A stretch of DNA of 64,000 nt from Inhella inkyongensis. GTDB taxonomy: Bacteria > Pseudomonadota > Gammaproteobacteria > Burkholderiales > Burkholderiaceae_C. The stretch is taken from contig NZ_CP040709.1 of assembly GCF_005952805.1 (NCBI RefSeq), forward strand, positions 2,790,001-2,854,000. Direction: 5' to 3'. The notes beneath the pieces were generated by a model, which had not been told where the DNA came from, did not search any database, and saw nothing but the letters and a program-made list of their open reading frames with translations. The position numbers were made by a program, and so were the translations under genes. This document shows, in pieces, positions 17,204-27,390 of this stretch (position 1 is the stretch's first letter; each line of letters opens with the position of its first letter).

Positions 17204-17914
17204 ATGAACGATCTGATGCTGCGCTGCCAGGGCCTGGGGCGAAGTTTTCAACTGGGCCCTGACACCCTACCGACGCCGGCGCTGCGCGATGTCGATCTGC
17301 AAATTCGGCGCGGTGAGCTGGTGGCCATCACCGGCGCCTCGGGCTCAGGAAAAAGCACCTTGCTGAACCTGATCGGCCTGCTCGACCGCCCGAGCCAGGG
17401 GCGACTCTGGCTGGGCGGGCAAGCGGTCGAGGGCGCCTCGGCGCAGCTGAGCGCGCGCCTGCGCAACCGCCTGATCGGCTTTGTGTTTCAGCAGTTTCAT
17501 CTGCTGCCGCGCCACAGTGTGTGGCGCAATGTGGAGCTACCGCTGGTCTATGCCGAGGTATCTCCGCCCGAGCGCCGCCAGCGCGCCTTGGACCTGCTGG
17601 AGCGCCTGGGCCTGGCCGAGCACGCGCACAAACGCCCGGCCCAGCTCAGCGGCGGTCAACAGCAGCGCGTGGCCATCGCCCGCGCGCTGATCCAGTCGCC
17701 GCCCCTGGTGCTGGCCGACGAACCCACCGGCGCGCTGGACTCGGCCACCGGCCAGGCGGTGCTGCAGATGCTGCGCGAGCTCTGGCGGGCCCAAGGTTGC
17801 ACGGTGCTGATCGTGACCCATGACCCCGCCATCGCCGCGCAATGCCCGCGCCGCCTGCACTTCGCCGATGGCCGCCTGGTGCGCGACGAGCACCATCAAG
17901 AAGACCTCGCATGA
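17204..17914 (+). CDS. MacB-type ABC transporter ATP-binding protein
   Basis: 236 residues of the LolD/MacB class. Walker A is GASGSGKSTLLN, Q-loop FVFQQFHLLPRH, signature LSGGQQQRVAIARAL, Walker B LVLADEPTGALD, H-loop VTHD. In classic MacB this domain is fused to the permease; here the two are separate genes overlapping by ATGA. It powers mechanotransmission by the permease rather than transport through the membrane. The substrate is unknown: macrolides, lipoproteins or peptides are all seen in the family. Confidence 0.93.
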   Translation: MNDLMLRCQGLGRSFQLGPDTLPTPALRDVDLQIRRGELVAITGASGSGKSTLLNLIGLLDRPSQGRLWLGGQAVEGASAQLSARLRNRLIGFVFQQFHLLPRHSVWRNVELPLVYAEVSPPERRQRALDLLERLGLAEHAHKRPAQLSGGQQQRVAIARALIQSPPLVLADEPTGALDSATGQAVLQMLRELWRAQGCTVLIVTHDPAIAAQCPRRLHFADGRLVRDEHHQEDLA

Positions 17915-19152
17915 GACCCGGCCGACTGCAGATCGACCTACTGCGCGAGGCCCTGCGTGCGCTGAGCGCCAACCGCCTGCGCACCGGCCTGACTTTGCTG
18001 GGCCTGGTGATCGGCGTGGCCTCGGTGGTGCTGATGCTGGGCATCGGAGAGGGCTCGCGCGAGCGCGTGGCCGAAAGCATCGCCTCGCTGGGTAGCGATC
18101 AACTGATCATCAACGCCGGCGGCGGTGCAACCGGGCCACTGCGGGGCAGTGCCGGCACCCTGCCCTCGCTGAGCCTGGACGACCTGGAGGCCGTGGCCGA
18201 GTTGGCCGGGGTGCGAGCCGTGGCGCCGGTGCACAGCGTGCAGATGCGCGCGGTGGCCGGAGCGCAGAACAAGAACACCCAGCTGGTCGGCTCCAGCGTG
18301 GACTACCTGGCCGTGCAGCACTGGCCGCTGCAGGAGGGCCGCAACTTCACGGCCACGGAGGCCCGCAGCGCGGCCGGCGTGGCCCTGATCGGCGTGACCG
18401 TCTTGCGCGAGCTCTTTCCCGATCTGCCCCAGGGCGCCTCGGTGCTGGGCCAGCAGATCCGCCTGCAGCGCCAGAGCGTCGAGATCATCGGCGTGCTGGC
18501 AGCCAAAGGCCAGGGCTTTGGCGGGCAGGACCAGGACGATCTGATCCTGATGCCGGTGCACACCGTGCAGCGCCGCCTGGCCGGCAGCGCCTTCCCCGGC
18601 ACCGTCGGCTTGGGGCTGGTGAGTGTGGAGGGCGCCAAACCGGCGGTCGAGGCCCAGATCCAGGCCCTGCTGCGCCAGCGCCACCGGCTCAGTGCTGGCG
18701 CAGAGGACGACTTCAGCATTCGCGACATGGCGGCGCTGAGCGCCTCGCTGGCCCTGGTGTCCCAGGTGCTGTCCCTGCTTCTGGGCGCCATCGCCCTGAT
18801 CTCGCTGCTGGTGGGTGGCATCGGGGTGATGAACATCATGCTGGTGTCGGTCAGCGAGCGCACGCGGGAAATCGGCCTGCGCATGGCTCTGGGCGCCAGC
18901 TCGTCCGCCATCTGCGCGCAGTTCCTCTGGGAAGCGGCATGGCTCAGCGCTGTGGGCGCGGCCTGCGGGCTGGCGCTCGGCCTCGGTCTTGGCATGGCCC
19001 TGGAAGCCAGCGGCAGCCTGCATGTGGTGATCAAGAGCTGGAGCCTGCTCACCAGCGTCGGCGTGGCCCTGACGGTGGGCATGGGATTCGGCTGGTGGCC
19101 AGCGCAGCGTGCCGCCGCACTCTTGCCGTCGGAGGCCTTACGCAGTGCCTGA
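17911..19152 (+). CDS. MacB-like ABC transporter permease (FtsX superfamily)
   Basis: 413 residues. An N-terminal membrane segment (LRTGLTLLGLVIGVASVVLMLGIGEG), a periplasmic MacB-PCD domain (about 50-275) and three C-terminal membrane helices follow the MacB topology. The FtsX signature ISLLVGGIGVMNIMLVSVSERTREIGLRMALG-type sequence lies near residues 300-330. Start taken at the ATG overlapping the ATPase stop. With the adaptor and ATPase it forms a MacAB-type tripartite exporter lacking a local outer-membrane partner. Confidence 0.92.
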   Translation: MRPGRLQIDLLREALRALSANRLRTGLTLLGLVIGVASVVLMLGIGEGSRERVAESIASLGSDQLIINAGGGATGPLRGSAGTLPSLSLDDLEAVAELAGVRAVAPVHSVQMRAVAGAQNKNTQLVGSSVDYLAVQHWPLQEGRNFTATEARSAAGVALIGVTVLRELFPDLPQGASVLGQQIRLQRQSVEIIGVLAAKGQGFGGQDQDDLILMPVHTVQRRLAGSAFPGTVGLGLVSVEGAKPAVEAQIQALLRQRHRLSAGAEDDFSIRDMAALSASLALVSQVLSLLLGAIALISLLVGGIGVMNIMLVSVSERTREIGLRMALGASSSAICAQFLWEAAWLSAVGAACGLALGLGLGMALEASGSLHVVIKSWSLLTSVGVALTVGMGFGWWPAQRAAALLPSEALRSA

Positions 19153-19168
19153 CACAGAATCGCTCACC

Positions 19169-19888
19169 ATGAATGACACCCGTCCGGCCCATCTCTACGT
19201 GGTCGAGGATGACGCGGCAATACGCGAGATGCTGAGCAGCTATCTGGAGAAGCAGGGCTTGGCTGTCACCGCCATGGCAAGCGCTGAGGAGCTGCTGCGT
19301 CGCATCGACCGCCTGCGCCCGGATCTGGTGGTGCTGGACATCAATCTGCCCGGCCTCAGCGGCCTGGACGCCTGTCAGCGCCTGCGCGCGCAAGGCGACC
19401 GGCTGCCCATCATTCTGCTGACCGCACGCTGCGACGAGATCGACCGGGTGCTCGGTCTGGAGCTGGGGGCGGATGACTACCTGGCCAAGCCCTTCTCGGC
19501 GCGCGAGCTGTTGGCGCGCATCCGTGCGGTGCTGCGCCGCAGCCAGCATGTGCCAGGCCGCACCCTGCCGGGCCAGGCGCCGGTGCAAGTCGGTAGGTTG
19601 CTGTTCGATCCGCAGCGGCGCACGCTGAGTGGGGGCGAGGGTGCGGGCGGGGCTGAGCGCCTGCTCAGCAGCTTGGAATTCGCCCTCCTGGCTGAGCTGC
19701 TGCTCAGGCCCCATGTGCCGCAGTCGCGCGAACGCCTGCTGGCCGCCACCCATCAACGCGGCGACGCCGTGTTGGAGCGCACCATTGACACCGCCATCAT
19801 GCGTTTGCGCCGCCTGATCGAACCCAACCCCGCCCAACCGCGCTATCTGCAGACCGTGCGCGGTCATGGCTATATGTTTGTGCCCTGA
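19169..19888 (+). CDS. OmpR-family response regulator
   Basis: 239 residues. The receiver domain carries EDD acidic residues (VVEDDAAIREM), the phospho-acceptor in VVLDINLPGLSG and lysine in DDYLAKPFSARELLAR. The C-terminal winged helix ends with TVRGHGYMFVP. A longer frame begins inside the permease gene, but the ATG at 19169 gives the family-typical MNDT...HLYVVEDD start. It lies 16 bases after the exporter permease and three before its kinase, so the system is likely to regulate or respond to the exporter's cargo. Confidence 0.93.
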   Translation: MNDTRPAHLYVVEDDAAIREMLSSYLEKQGLAVTAMASAEELLRRIDRLRPDLVVLDINLPGLSGLDACQRLRAQGDRLPIILLTARCDEIDRVLGLELGADDYLAKPFSARELLARIRAVLRRSQHVPGRTLPGQAPVQVGRLLFDPQRRTLSGGEGAGGAERLLSSLEFALLAELLLRPHVPQSRERLLAATHQRGDAVLERTIDTAIMRLRRLIEPNPAQPRYLQTVRGHGYMFVP

Positions 19889-19891
19889 CCC

Positions 19892-21175
19892 ATGCGAACT
19901 CTCAACTTGGGCCAGCGACTCAGCCTGGTCGTGCTGGGCATCGGCCTGTTGGCACTGGCGCTGCAGGGCCTGGCCATGTGGAGACTGCCGGCGAGCCTGC
20001 GTGACTCCGCCTTGCAGCGCAGCGCCGACCAGGTGCGCGCGCTGCAGGCCGCACTGCACCACAGCCCGGTGGCGGAGCGAGCAGGGCTGGCGCGCGGGCT
20101 GAGCCACTTCATGTTGACCCTGCGCCCGGCACCGCTGCAGGCCCCCGTGTCCCAGGGCTCGCAAGAAATGGCGCAACGCTTCGCCGCCCACCTCGGTGCC
20201 CCATTCACGGTGCGCCAGACGATGGGGCCTGACGGGCGAACGCAGCTGGTGGTGCGCCTGCCACTGCAGCAGGAAGCCTGGGAGGCGGTGCTCTATCCCG
20301 ATCCGCCGCTGCGCCCACTGGCCGCCGGCCTGATCACGAGCCTGTTGGTGCTGGGCGCCATGGCCCTGACGGCCCAACTGTTTGCGGTGCGCTGGGTCAC
20401 ACGCCCCCTGTTGCAGTTGGGGGCGCACTTGAGCCAGCCACGCAGCGGGTCCGGCCTGGCCACCCCTCTGCCGCTGCCCGCCAACGCCACCCAGGAGCTG
20501 CGCACCTGGATCGAGAAGTTCAATCGCCTGCAGACCGATCTGCAGGCCGAGCAGCGTGAGCGCCAGCAACTGCTGGCCGGGCTCTCCCACGATCTGCGCA
20601 CCCCACTGGCCCGCCTGGGTCTGCGCGTCGAGACCGAACTGGAGGGGCCTACGGCCCGCGCCCTGCAAGCCGACCTGGCCCTGCTGGGTCGCATCGTGGA
20701 CCAGTTTCTGGCCTATGTGCAGGGCGAGATCGAGCCGCGCTTGGGCGAACCCGCGCCGGTGGCCCAACTGCTGCGCCGCTTAGCCGACGCCTATGCCGAA
20801 CAGGGTGTGCGCCTACAGCCCACGGAGTTACCCACCGACCCCGCCCTTCCGGCCCTGGCCCTGGAGCGACTGCTGGGCAATTTGATCGACAACGCCTTGA
20901 ACCATGGCCGCGCCCCGGTGGAGTTGGGGCTGACGCGGCGTGCGAACCAGTGGGAACTGAGCGTGAGCGATGCCGGCGTCGGCATGGAGGTGGACCAATT
21001 CAGCCGCGCCCAGCAACCCTTTGTGCGGCTGCAGGAAACCCGCAGCGAGCTCGGCCACTGCGGCCTGGGCCTGTCCATCGCCACCCAGATGGCGCGCCAC
21101 CTGGGCGCCACCCTGAGCTGTCAGCCCAAGCGACCGGGGCAGCGCTTTGCGGTGCGCTTGAGCTGGCCGAGTTAA
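19892..21175 (+). CDS. Sensor histidine kinase (EnvZ/OmpR class)
   Basis: 427 residues. The first membrane helix is at about 8-28, a periplasmic domain spans about 30-145, the second helix is at about 146-168 and a HAMP region follows. The H-box is [13 protein letters not shown] near residue 231, the N-box [13 protein letters not shown], and ATP-lid motifs are DAGVGME and GLGLSIA. Cognate to the regulator three bases upstream. The stop overlaps the convergent dcd stop by four bases, leaving no room for a terminator between them. The ligand is unknown; the adjacent MacAB-like exporter suggests an envelope stress or antimicrobial signal. Confidence 0.93.
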   Translation: MRTLNLGQRLSLVVLGIGLLALALQGLAMWRLPASLRDSALQRSADQVRALQAALHHSPVAERAGLARGLSHFMLTLRPAPLQAPVSQGSQEMAQRFAAHLGAPFTVRQTMGPDGRTQLVVRLPLQQEAWEAVLYPDPPLRPLAAGLITSLLVLGAMALTAQLFAVRWVTRPLLQLGAHLSQPRSGSGLATPLPLPANATQELRTWIEKFNRLQTDLQAEQRERQQLLAGLSHDLRTPLARLGLRVETELEGPTARALQADLALLGRIVDQFLAYVQGEIEPRLGEPAPVAQLLRRLADAYAEQGVRLQPTELPTDPALPALALERLLGNLIDNALNHGRAPVELGLTRRANQWELSVSDAGVGMEVDQFSRAQQPFVRLQETRSELGHCGLGLSIATQMARHLGATLSCQPKRPGQRFAVRLSWPS

Positions 21176-21738
21176 GTCTTGGGCAGGGTCACACCCTGCT
21201 GCCCCTGGTACTTGCCACCGCGGTCCCGGTAGCTGGTCTCGCAGACCTCATCGCTTTCGAAGAACAGCACCTGGGCGCAGCCCTCGCCCGCGTAGATCTT
21301 GGCCGGCAGCGGGGTGGTGTTGCTGAACTCCAGCGTCACATGGCCCTCCCATTCGGGCTCGAAGGGCGTGACGTTGACGATGATGCCGCAGCGGGCATAG
21401 GTGCTTTTTCCCAAGCAGATGGTCAGCACATTGCGCGGGATGCGGAAGTACTCGACGGTGCGTGCCAGGGCAAAGCTGTTGGGCGGGATGATGCAGACGT
21501 CGGACTCGATATTGACGAAGCTTTTCTCGTCGAAGTTCTTCGGGTCCACCACGGTGCTGTGCACATTGGTGAAGACCTTGAACTCGGGCGCGCAGCGGAT
21601 GTCGTAGCCATAGCTGCTGGTGCCGTAGCTGACGATGCGCCGGCCATTGACTTCGCGCACCTGGCCCGGTTCGAAAGGTTCGATCATGCCGTGCTGCTCG
21701 GCCATGCGGCGGATCCAGCGGTCACTCTTGATGCTCAT
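21172..21738 (-). CDS. dcd: dCTP deaminase
   Basis: Converts dCTP to dUTP for thymidylate synthesis. 188 residues, the usual length, starting [15 protein letters not shown]; the further upstream frame is rejected because it overlaps the NYN gene. Motifs seen are SSYGYDIR near residue 52, [19 protein letters not shown] (residues about 95-115) with the arginine/serine active-site region, and the catalytic glutamate in [14 protein letters not shown]. Last gene of a six-gene minus-strand run; 13 bases separate it from the NYN/cold-shock gene. Confidence 0.96.
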   Translation of the reverse strand: MSIKSDRWIRRMAEQHGMIEPFEPGQVREVNGRRIVSYGTSSYGYDIRCAPEFKVFTNVHSTVVDPKNFDEKSFVNIESDVCIIPPNSFALARTVEYFRIPRNVLTICLGKSTYARCGIIVNVTPFEPEWEGHVTLEFSNTTPLPAKIYAGEGCAQVLFFESDEVCETSYRDRGGKYQGQQGVTLPKT

Positions 21739-21751
21739 GGGGTCTCCGAGG

Positions 21752-22720
21752 TCAGATCGATTCGAGGGCTCCGGCCGCATCGGCCGGGCTGGGCTCCAGG
21801 CTCACGCTGCGCGCACAGGCGCCGCGCTCATTGGTGCCAAAAACAAAGCGCACGCGGCTGCCCACGCTCAGCTCGGGCAGGGTCACGCCCTGCAACTCCG
21901 AGACGTGGAAGAACAGCGAACTGCCCTCTTGCTCGTCGGGCTTGATGAAGCCAAAGCCCTTGTCCAGGGCCAGGTGGGCCACGCTGCCAGCCGCCATCTG
22001 GCCGGGCTCGCCCTCGGCAATATTGCGCTCGGGCGCCACGGCCTGCGCTGCCACCGCCCCAGCCTGCGGCAATGACTGCGTCAGGAACAGGTTGTTGACG
22101 AAGGGGTCGCTGCGGCGCTCGCGGGCATCGATCACCGCATCCATCATCACCGCGTAGTTGGCACGCTCGATCAGGGCCGAGGACACACGGGTGCGCTGCA
22201 TGCGGCCCTTGTACTCAAAGCTGAAATCCCAACCCAGCAGCATCACCTTGGTGCCCAAGGTGTTGAGCTTGCGCACCAGGGGCACGAAGTCGCCATCGCC
22301 GCTGATCAGCACGATGAGGTCGTACTTCTTGAGGCTGGCCATTTCATAGGCCTCCAGCGCCAGCCAGACGTCGATGGACTTTTCTTCAAAGGTGCCATCG
22401 GGCCGCGTGAACACATGCTGCTGGAACATGGTGACGTCGGCACGCATCAGCACGTCTTCCAGCATGCGGTCGCTGTAGAGCGTGTTCTGGTCCTGGGCCT
22501 GCTGGGCCGTCAGGCGACCGCGGAAATAACTGGCGTCGACGATCTGGCACTGGCGTGCGTCCAGGCCCTCGACCCGCGCCACTTCGGCGGTGATGAACTC
22601 GTGCAGGCCCTTGATGGAGAGGCGCGCCCGGCGCTCATGCTGGAACAGGTAGTAGTCGGAAACCTTCTTGAAGTAGCTGCCGTCATAGAAGACGGCGATG
22701 CGGCAAACCTGGTTTTGCAT
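21752..22720 (-). CDS. NYN-domain (LabA/DUF88) protein fused to a cold-shock domain
   Basis: 322 residues from the ATG at 22720 (a TTG two codons upstream is possible). Residues about 5-190 form a PIN-like NYN nuclease domain with acidic residues in [24 protein letters not shown] and [15 protein letters not shown]. After a variable linker, residues about 245-312 are a cold-shock domain with [10 protein letters not shown] and LFFHVSEL, the two RNP-like motifs. The combination predicts an RNA-binding ribonuclease. The target is unknown. Located between an RND efflux pump and dcd. Confidence 0.88.
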   Translation of the reverse strand: MQNQVCRIAVFYDGSYFKKVSDYYLFQHERRARLSIKGLHEFITAEVARVEGLDARQCQIVDASYFRGRLTAQQAQDQNTLYSDRMLEDVLMRADVTMFQQHVFTRPDGTFEEKSIDVWLALEAYEMASLKKYDLIVLISGDGDFVPLVRKLNTLGTKVMLLGWDFSFEYKGRMQRTRVSSALIERANYAVMMDAVIDARERRSDPFVNNLFLTQSLPQAGAVAAQAVAPERNIAEGEPGQMAAGSVAHLALDKGFGFIKPDEQEGSSLFFHVSELQGVTLPELSVGSRVRFVFGTNERGACARSVSLEPSPADAAGALESI

Positions 22721-22765
22721 TGGCAATGGATATTGAAAAAGCGGTGAAAAGCGAGATCCCTGGTA

Positions 22766-25700
22766 TCAATTCGATGATTTTTCGATCATTGTCGCGGCAG
22801 CTTCCGTCTTGGGCCCCGGCACGCGCTGACGCGCCAGCAGGGTGATCAGGGTCGGCACCACGAACAAGGTCAGCAGCGTCCCCAGGCTCATGCCGCCCAC
22901 GATCACCCAGCCGATGGGCTGGCGGCTCTCGGCGCCGGCGCCCGTGGCCAGCGCCAAGGGCAAAGCCCCCAGCACCATGGCGCCGGTGGTCATCAAGATG
23001 GGGCGCAGGCGCTGCGTGGCGGCCTGCACCACCGCCTCCCGCAGGCCCAGGCCCTGGCGGCGCAGCTGGTTGCAGAACTCGTTGATCAAGATGCCGTGCT
23101 TGGTGATCAAGCCCACGAGGGTGATCAGGCCGATCTGCGAGAACACATTGAGCGTGCCGCCACTGAGCTTCAAAGCCAAGAGCGCACCCACCAGCGAAAG
23201 CGGCACCGCCATCAGGATGATGAAGGGATCAATGAAGCTTTCGAACTGCGCGGCCAGCACCAGGAAGATGAACAACAAGGCCAGCGCAAACACGGTGTTC
23301 AGCGCACCGCTGCTCTGCTTGAACTCGCGGCTCACGCCGGTGAGCTCGGTGGTGTAGCCCGCCGGCAGCTTGGCCTTGGCGATGCGGTCCATTTCGGCAA
23401 TGGCGGTGCCCAGCGCAAAGCCGGGCGCCAGATTGGCGCTGATGGTGACGGCGCGGCGCTGGTTGAAGTGGTTGAGCTCGCGCGGGCTCACCGTTTCCTT
23501 GATCTTCACCAGGCTGCTGAGCGGCACCATGGTGTCGCCCCGGCCGCGCACAAAGAGGTGTTGCACCTGCTCCGGCGTGGCACGCGCGCTAGCGTCCAAC
23601 TGCACCATCACGTCGTACTGCTCGGCATCGCGCTTGTAGCGGGTGACATTGCGGCTGCCCAGCAGGGTTTCGACCGCACGCGCCACCTGGTCCACCGGCA
23701 CCCCAGCGTCCTGGGCGCGGTCGCGGTCCACCTCCAGCTCCAGCTCCGGCTTGTTCAGGCGCAGGTCGCTGTCGGGCTGCACAAAGCCGGGGGTCTTGGC
23801 CATCTCGGCCATCACCGCCTGGGTGTGTTTGGCGATGTTGGCGTAGCTGTCATTGGCCACGATCACATAGCCGAAGGGCCGCTCGCGAAAGCCCTGGCCC
23901 AGGCTGGGCGGGGTGATCGCAAACACATTGGCGCCCGGCAGCTGCTGCAGCTGCGGCTGCAGGCCCTGGGCGATCTCGCGGGTGTTGCGGCTGCGATCTT
24001 CCCAATCATTGGTGCGCACCAACACCGCGCCGCGCGAGACCTCGCCGCCGCCGCCGATGAAGGCAAAGGCCCGTGCCACTTCGGGCTGCTGATTGGCTAA
24101 CCGAGCCACCGCATCCAGATACTTGGCCGTGTAGGCCAGGGTCGACCCATCGGGCGCCGTCACCGGCATGAAGATCACACCGCGGTCCTCCACCGGCGCC
24201 AGCTCGCTCTGCGCGGTGCTCCACAACCACCAACTACCGGCGCCGCTGGCCAGCATCACCAGCAGCACCAGCCAGCGATGGCCCAGGGCCCAACCCAGGG
24301 CGCGGCCATAGCCGTGATCCAGGGCATTGAGCGCGCGCTCCATCGCCCGCTCAAAGCGCCCGGGGTTGTGGGGCTTGAGCAAGGCGCTGCACATCATGGG
24401 CGTGAGCGTCAGCGCCACGAAACCCGAGACGATCACCGCGCCGGCCAGGGTCAGCGCGAACTCGGTGAACAGGCGACCGGTACGTCCTGGCGTGAAGGCC
24501 AGAGGCGCGAATACGGCCGCCAGCGTCAGCGTCATGGCCACCACGGCAAAGCCGATCTCACGGCTGCCCTTGATGGCGGCCTGGAAGGGGCTGAGACCCT
24601 TCTCGATGTAGCGGTGGATGTTTTCCAACACCACGATGGCGTCGTCCACCACCAGGCCGATGGCCAGCACCAGGGCCAGCAGAGTCAGGGTGTTGATGGT
24701 GAAGCCGGCCAGGCTCATCAGCGCAAAGCTGCCGATCAGACTGACCGGAATGGTGACCAGCGGGATCACCGAGGCCCGCAAGGTGCGCAGGAACACAAAC
24801 ACCACCAGGGCCACCAGCACCACCGCCTCGACGATGGTGCGGAACACCGAGGCCACCGACCGCTCGATGAAGACCGAGTTGTCGGCCGCAAGCTCCAGGC
24901 TCATGCCCGGGGGCAGATTGGCCTCGATCTCGGGCAAGAGCTTGCGAACGCCCGCACTCACCTCCAGCGGGTTGGCGGTGGCCTGGCGGATGATGCCCTG
25001 GCTGACCGCCGGCACGCCGTTCAGCCGCACCCGGGTGCGCTCGCTGGCCGCGGCCTCTTCAATGCGCGCCACATCGCGCAGGCGCACCGGCAGGCCGGCG
25101 CGGGTGGCCAGCACCACCTCTTCGAACTGCGCCACGCTGTTCAGATCGGTGCGGGCGGTGACGTTGAATTCGCGTTGCTCGCTCTCGATGCGGCCGGCCG
25201 GCACTTCAAGGTTCTGGCGCCGCAGCGCGTCCTCGACGTCCTGCACCGTCAGCTTGTAGGCCGCCAGGCGCTCGGGCGAGATCCACACCCGCATGGCGTA
25301 GCGGCGTTCACCACCGGTCTGCACATCGGCCACGCCAGCCACGGTCTGCAGGCGCGGGCGCACCACCCGGGTCACGAAGTCGGTGACCGCCATCGGGTTC
25401 ATCACCTCGGACTTGAAGGTGATCCACATCATCGGGTTGGCATCGGCCTCGACCTTGCCGACCTCGGGCTCATCCACCGAATTGGGCAGGCGGCCGCGCG
25501 CCTTGGCCACGCGGTCGCGCACCTCGGCCGCCGCGTCATCGGGGTTGCGATTCAGGCCAAAGCGCGCGGTGATGAAACTGCGCTCGCTGCGCGAGATCGA
25601 GGTCAGCACCTCGATGCCTTCGATGCCCGCGATGGAGTCCTCCAGCGGCTTGGTGACCTGGCTCTCCACCACCTCGGAGCTGGCGCCGGCCAGCCGGGTG

Positions 25701-25843
25701 CTCACCGTCACCAGGGGCTCGTCGATGCGCGGGTACTCGCGCAGCGACAGTTGCTTGAAGGACACCGCGCCAATCAACAGGATCAGCAGCGACATCACGA
25801 TGGCCAGCACAGGCCGACGGATCGAAACTTCGGCGATCTGCAT
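22766..25843 (-). CDS. RND efflux transporter (HAE1/AcrB-like inner-membrane subunit)
   Basis: 1025 residues, twelve predicted membrane helices with two large periplasmic loops. It starts MQIAEVSIRRPVLAIVMSLL. The proton-relay aspartate pair is in AIGLVVDDAIVVLENI, and the family motif RTGRLFTEFALTLAGAVIVS-type sequence follows. The second half ends with PLSLVGALLALKLSGG and GLITKHGILINEFCNQ. Its adaptor gene lies four bases upstream; no outer-membrane factor is nearby. Sequence features resemble the MexF/MdtC-like drug and solvent pumps, but the substrate cannot be read from sequence. Confidence 0.95.
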   Translation of the reverse strand: MQIAEVSIRRPVLAIVMSLLILLIGAVSFKQLSLREYPRIDEPLVTVSTRLAGASSEVVESQVTKPLEDSIAGIEGIEVLTSISRSERSFITARFGLNRNPDDAAAEVRDRVAKARGRLPNSVDEPEVGKVEADANPMMWITFKSEVMNPMAVTDFVTRVVRPRLQTVAGVADVQTGGERRYAMRVWISPERLAAYKLTVQDVEDALRRQNLEVPAGRIESEQREFNVTARTDLNSVAQFEEVVLATRAGLPVRLRDVARIEEAAASERTRVRLNGVPAVSQGIIRQATANPLEVSAGVRKLLPEIEANLPPGMSLELAADNSVFIERSVASVFRTIVEAVVLVALVVFVFLRTLRASVIPLVTIPVSLIGSFALMSLAGFTINTLTLLALVLAIGLVVDDAIVVLENIHRYIEKGLSPFQAAIKGSREIGFAVVAMTLTLAAVFAPLAFTPGRTGRLFTEFALTLAGAVIVSGFVALTLTPMMCSALLKPHNPGRFERAMERALNALDHGYGRALGWALGHRWLVLLVMLASGAGSWWLWSTAQSELAPVEDRGVIFMPVTAPDGSTLAYTAKYLDAVARLANQQPEVARAFAFIGGGGEVSRGAVLVRTNDWEDRSRNTREIAQGLQPQLQQLPGANVFAITPPSLGQGFRERPFGYVIVANDSYANIAKHTQAVMAEMAKTPGFVQPDSDLRLNKPELELEVDRDRAQDAGVPVDQVARAVETLLGSRNVTRYKRDAEQYDVMVQLDASARATPEQVQHLFVRGRGDTMVPLSSLVKIKETVSPRELNHFNQRRAVTISANLAPGFALGTAIAEMDRIAKAKLPAGYTTELTGVSREFKQSSGALNTVFALALLFIFLVLAAQFESFIDPFIILMAVPLSLVGALLALKLSGGTLNVFSQIGLITLVGLITKHGILINEFCNQLRRQGLGLREAVVQAATQRLRPILMTTGAMVLGALPLALATGAGAESRQPIGWVIVGGMSLGTLLTLFVVPTLITLLARQRVPGPKTEAAATMIEKSSN

Positions 25844-25846
25844 CGC

Positions 25847-26917
25847 TCAGCCCTTCTTGGCCGCCGGCTTGCCCACGCCAACCTGCTCGATGTCCACGCC
25901 CTGCACCGCTGCCTTGTCGCCCTTGATGCGCCCTTGGCCGCCCACCACCACTTGGTCGCCTGCCGCCACGCCGTCCAAGAGCTCGACCCAACCCGGTTTG
26001 CGCGCACCCGCTTTCACCGCGAGCTTCTCCGCCTGGCCTTGGCGCACCCGGTAGACGAACACCTTGCCACCCTGGGGCACCAAGGCTTCTTCGGGGACCC
26101 ACAGGGCCTGGTCACGCTGACTCAGCGCCAGACTCACCCGCACGAACAAGCCCGAGCGCAGTCCCGGCGGCAGTTGCAACAGGCGCGCACGCACCAAGAG
26201 CGAACGGCCATTGGCATCCGCCTGCGCATCCAGCGCCTGCACCTGGGCCGGCACGGTCTGCCCGGCCAGCGCATCCACCGCCACCTGCAAGGCCTGCCCC
26301 ACCTTCACGCGGCCGGCCAGATGCTCGGGCACGCGGAAGTCGGCCCACAGCTGGCCGCCGTCCTCCAAAGTGACGAGGTCAGCGCCCTCTTTCACATAGT
26401 CGCCCAGGCTGACCTGGCGGATGCCCAGCACCCCGGCAAAAGGCGCGCGCACCTGCAAGCGCTGCAACTGCGCCTGCGCCAGCGCGGCCTGCGCCTGCGC
26501 CACCTTGAGCGCACTCTCGGCCTGTTCCACCGCGCTCTCGCTGACAAACCCTTGAGCCTGCAGCTCACGCGCACGCTTCAGGTTGGAGGCGGCCGTATCC
26601 TGCTGCGCACGAGCTTGGCTCAGTTGCGCCTGCTGCACCGCGTCGTCCAGCTGCACCAGCAAAGCCCCGCGTGCCACGCGCTGGCCATCGTTGACCGGCA
26701 AACGCACGATCCGTCCGGCCACCTCGGGCCGCAGCATCGTGGTCTGGGCCGCGCGCAGGCTGCCCACCGCCTGCAGCGTCTCTTGAGCTGCCTCTTGTTT
26801 CACCGGCCCCAGTTCCACCACGGCCGGCTTCTGGGTGCCCTTGTCCTGGGCCAGAGCGGTCGGGCTGTTCGCCAGCATCCATAGGGCCAGCCCGGCCCAG
26901 GCAAAAACGTTTTTCAT
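25847..26917 (-). CDS. RND periplasmic adaptor (membrane fusion protein)
   Basis: 356 residues with a cleavable signal peptide (cleavage near TALAQ, residue about 23). The lipoyl halves [22 protein letters not shown] and [20 protein letters not shown] flank an alpha-hairpin rich in Ala/Gln ([21 protein letters not shown]). It connects the RND pump to an outer-membrane channel. The start overlaps the rnhA stop by four bases and the stop is three bases before the pump, so pump expression is likely coupled to rnhA. Confidence 0.93.
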   Translation of the reverse strand: MKNVFAWAGLALWMLANSPTALAQDKGTQKPAVVELGPVKQEAAQETLQAVGSLRAAQTTMLRPEVAGRIVRLPVNDGQRVARGALLVQLDDAVQQAQLSQARAQQDTAASNLKRARELQAQGFVSESAVEQAESALKVAQAQAALAQAQLQRLQVRAPFAGVLGIRQVSLGDYVKEGADLVTLEDGGQLWADFRVPEHLAGRVKVGQALQVAVDALAGQTVPAQVQALDAQADANGRSLLVRARLLQLPPGLRSGLFVRVSLALSQRDQALWVPEEALVPQGGKVFVYRVRQGQAEKLAVKAGARKPGWVELLDGVAAGDQVVVGGQGRIKGDKAAVQGVDIEQVGVGKPAAKKG

Positions 26918-27390
26918 GCTGCGGTCTTTCCCTTCAATGCCATCTCCACGCCCTGGTTGGCCAGGGCATCGGCGCGCTCATTGCCTTCGTGACCGGCATG
27001 GCCTTTGACCCAATGCCAATCAATCTGATGCAGGGCCGCCAGGGCGGCCAGGCGTTGCCACAGTTCCTGGTTCTTCACCGGCTGCCCGGCCGAGGTCTTC
27101 CAACCGCGCTTGACCCAGCCTGGCATCCACTCGGTCATGCCCTTGAGCACGTACTCGCTGTCGGTGTAGAGCTGGATGTGGCAGCTGCGCTTGAGCGAGG
27201 CCAGGCCTTCGATGACGGCCGTCATTTCCATCTGGTTGTTGGTGGTGGAACGCTGGCCGCCGCACAGTTCCTTCTGGTGCTCGCCGGCAATCATCCACAC
27301 CCCCCAGCCGCCAGGGCCCGGGTTGCCCTTGCAGGCGCCATCGGTATAGAGGGTGACGGCGGGCTTTTTGATCTTCAGGGCTTCAGTCAT
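26914..27390 (-). CDS. rnhA: Ribonuclease HI
   Basis: Cleaves RNA in RNA-DNA hybrids. 158 residues. The catalytic carboxylates are seen in [16 protein letters not shown] (Asp), [13 protein letters not shown] (Glu), [10 protein letters not shown] (Asp) and [11 protein letters not shown] (Asp). A basic-protrusion-like segment is present ([11 protein letters not shown]). Start at 27390 (MTEALKIKK); longer frames upstream run through the methyltransferase. It overlaps the methyltransferase by eight bases. In E. coli and many relatives rnhA neighbours dnaQ; here the RND adaptor takes that place. Confidence 0.97.
   Translation of the reverse strand: MTEALKIKKPAVTLYTDGACKGNPGPGGWGVWMIAGEHQKELCGGQRSTTNNQMEMTAVIEGLASLKRSCHIQLYTDSEYVLKGMTEWMPGWVKRGWKTSAGQPVKNQELWQRLAALAALHQIDWHWVKGHAGHEGNERADALANQGVEMALKGKTAA

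Noticed and set aside
17204-19152. LolCDE lipoprotein-release system
   Set aside because: An adaptor of the MacA type precedes the ATPase and the permease has the single-chain four-helix MacB layout, so MacAB fits better.
24278-26884. 868-residue plus-strand open frame
   Set aside because: It lies wholly antisense to the RND pump and adaptor, has His/Gln-rich low-complexity sequence typical of the reverse of GC-rich coding DNA, and shows no motif.
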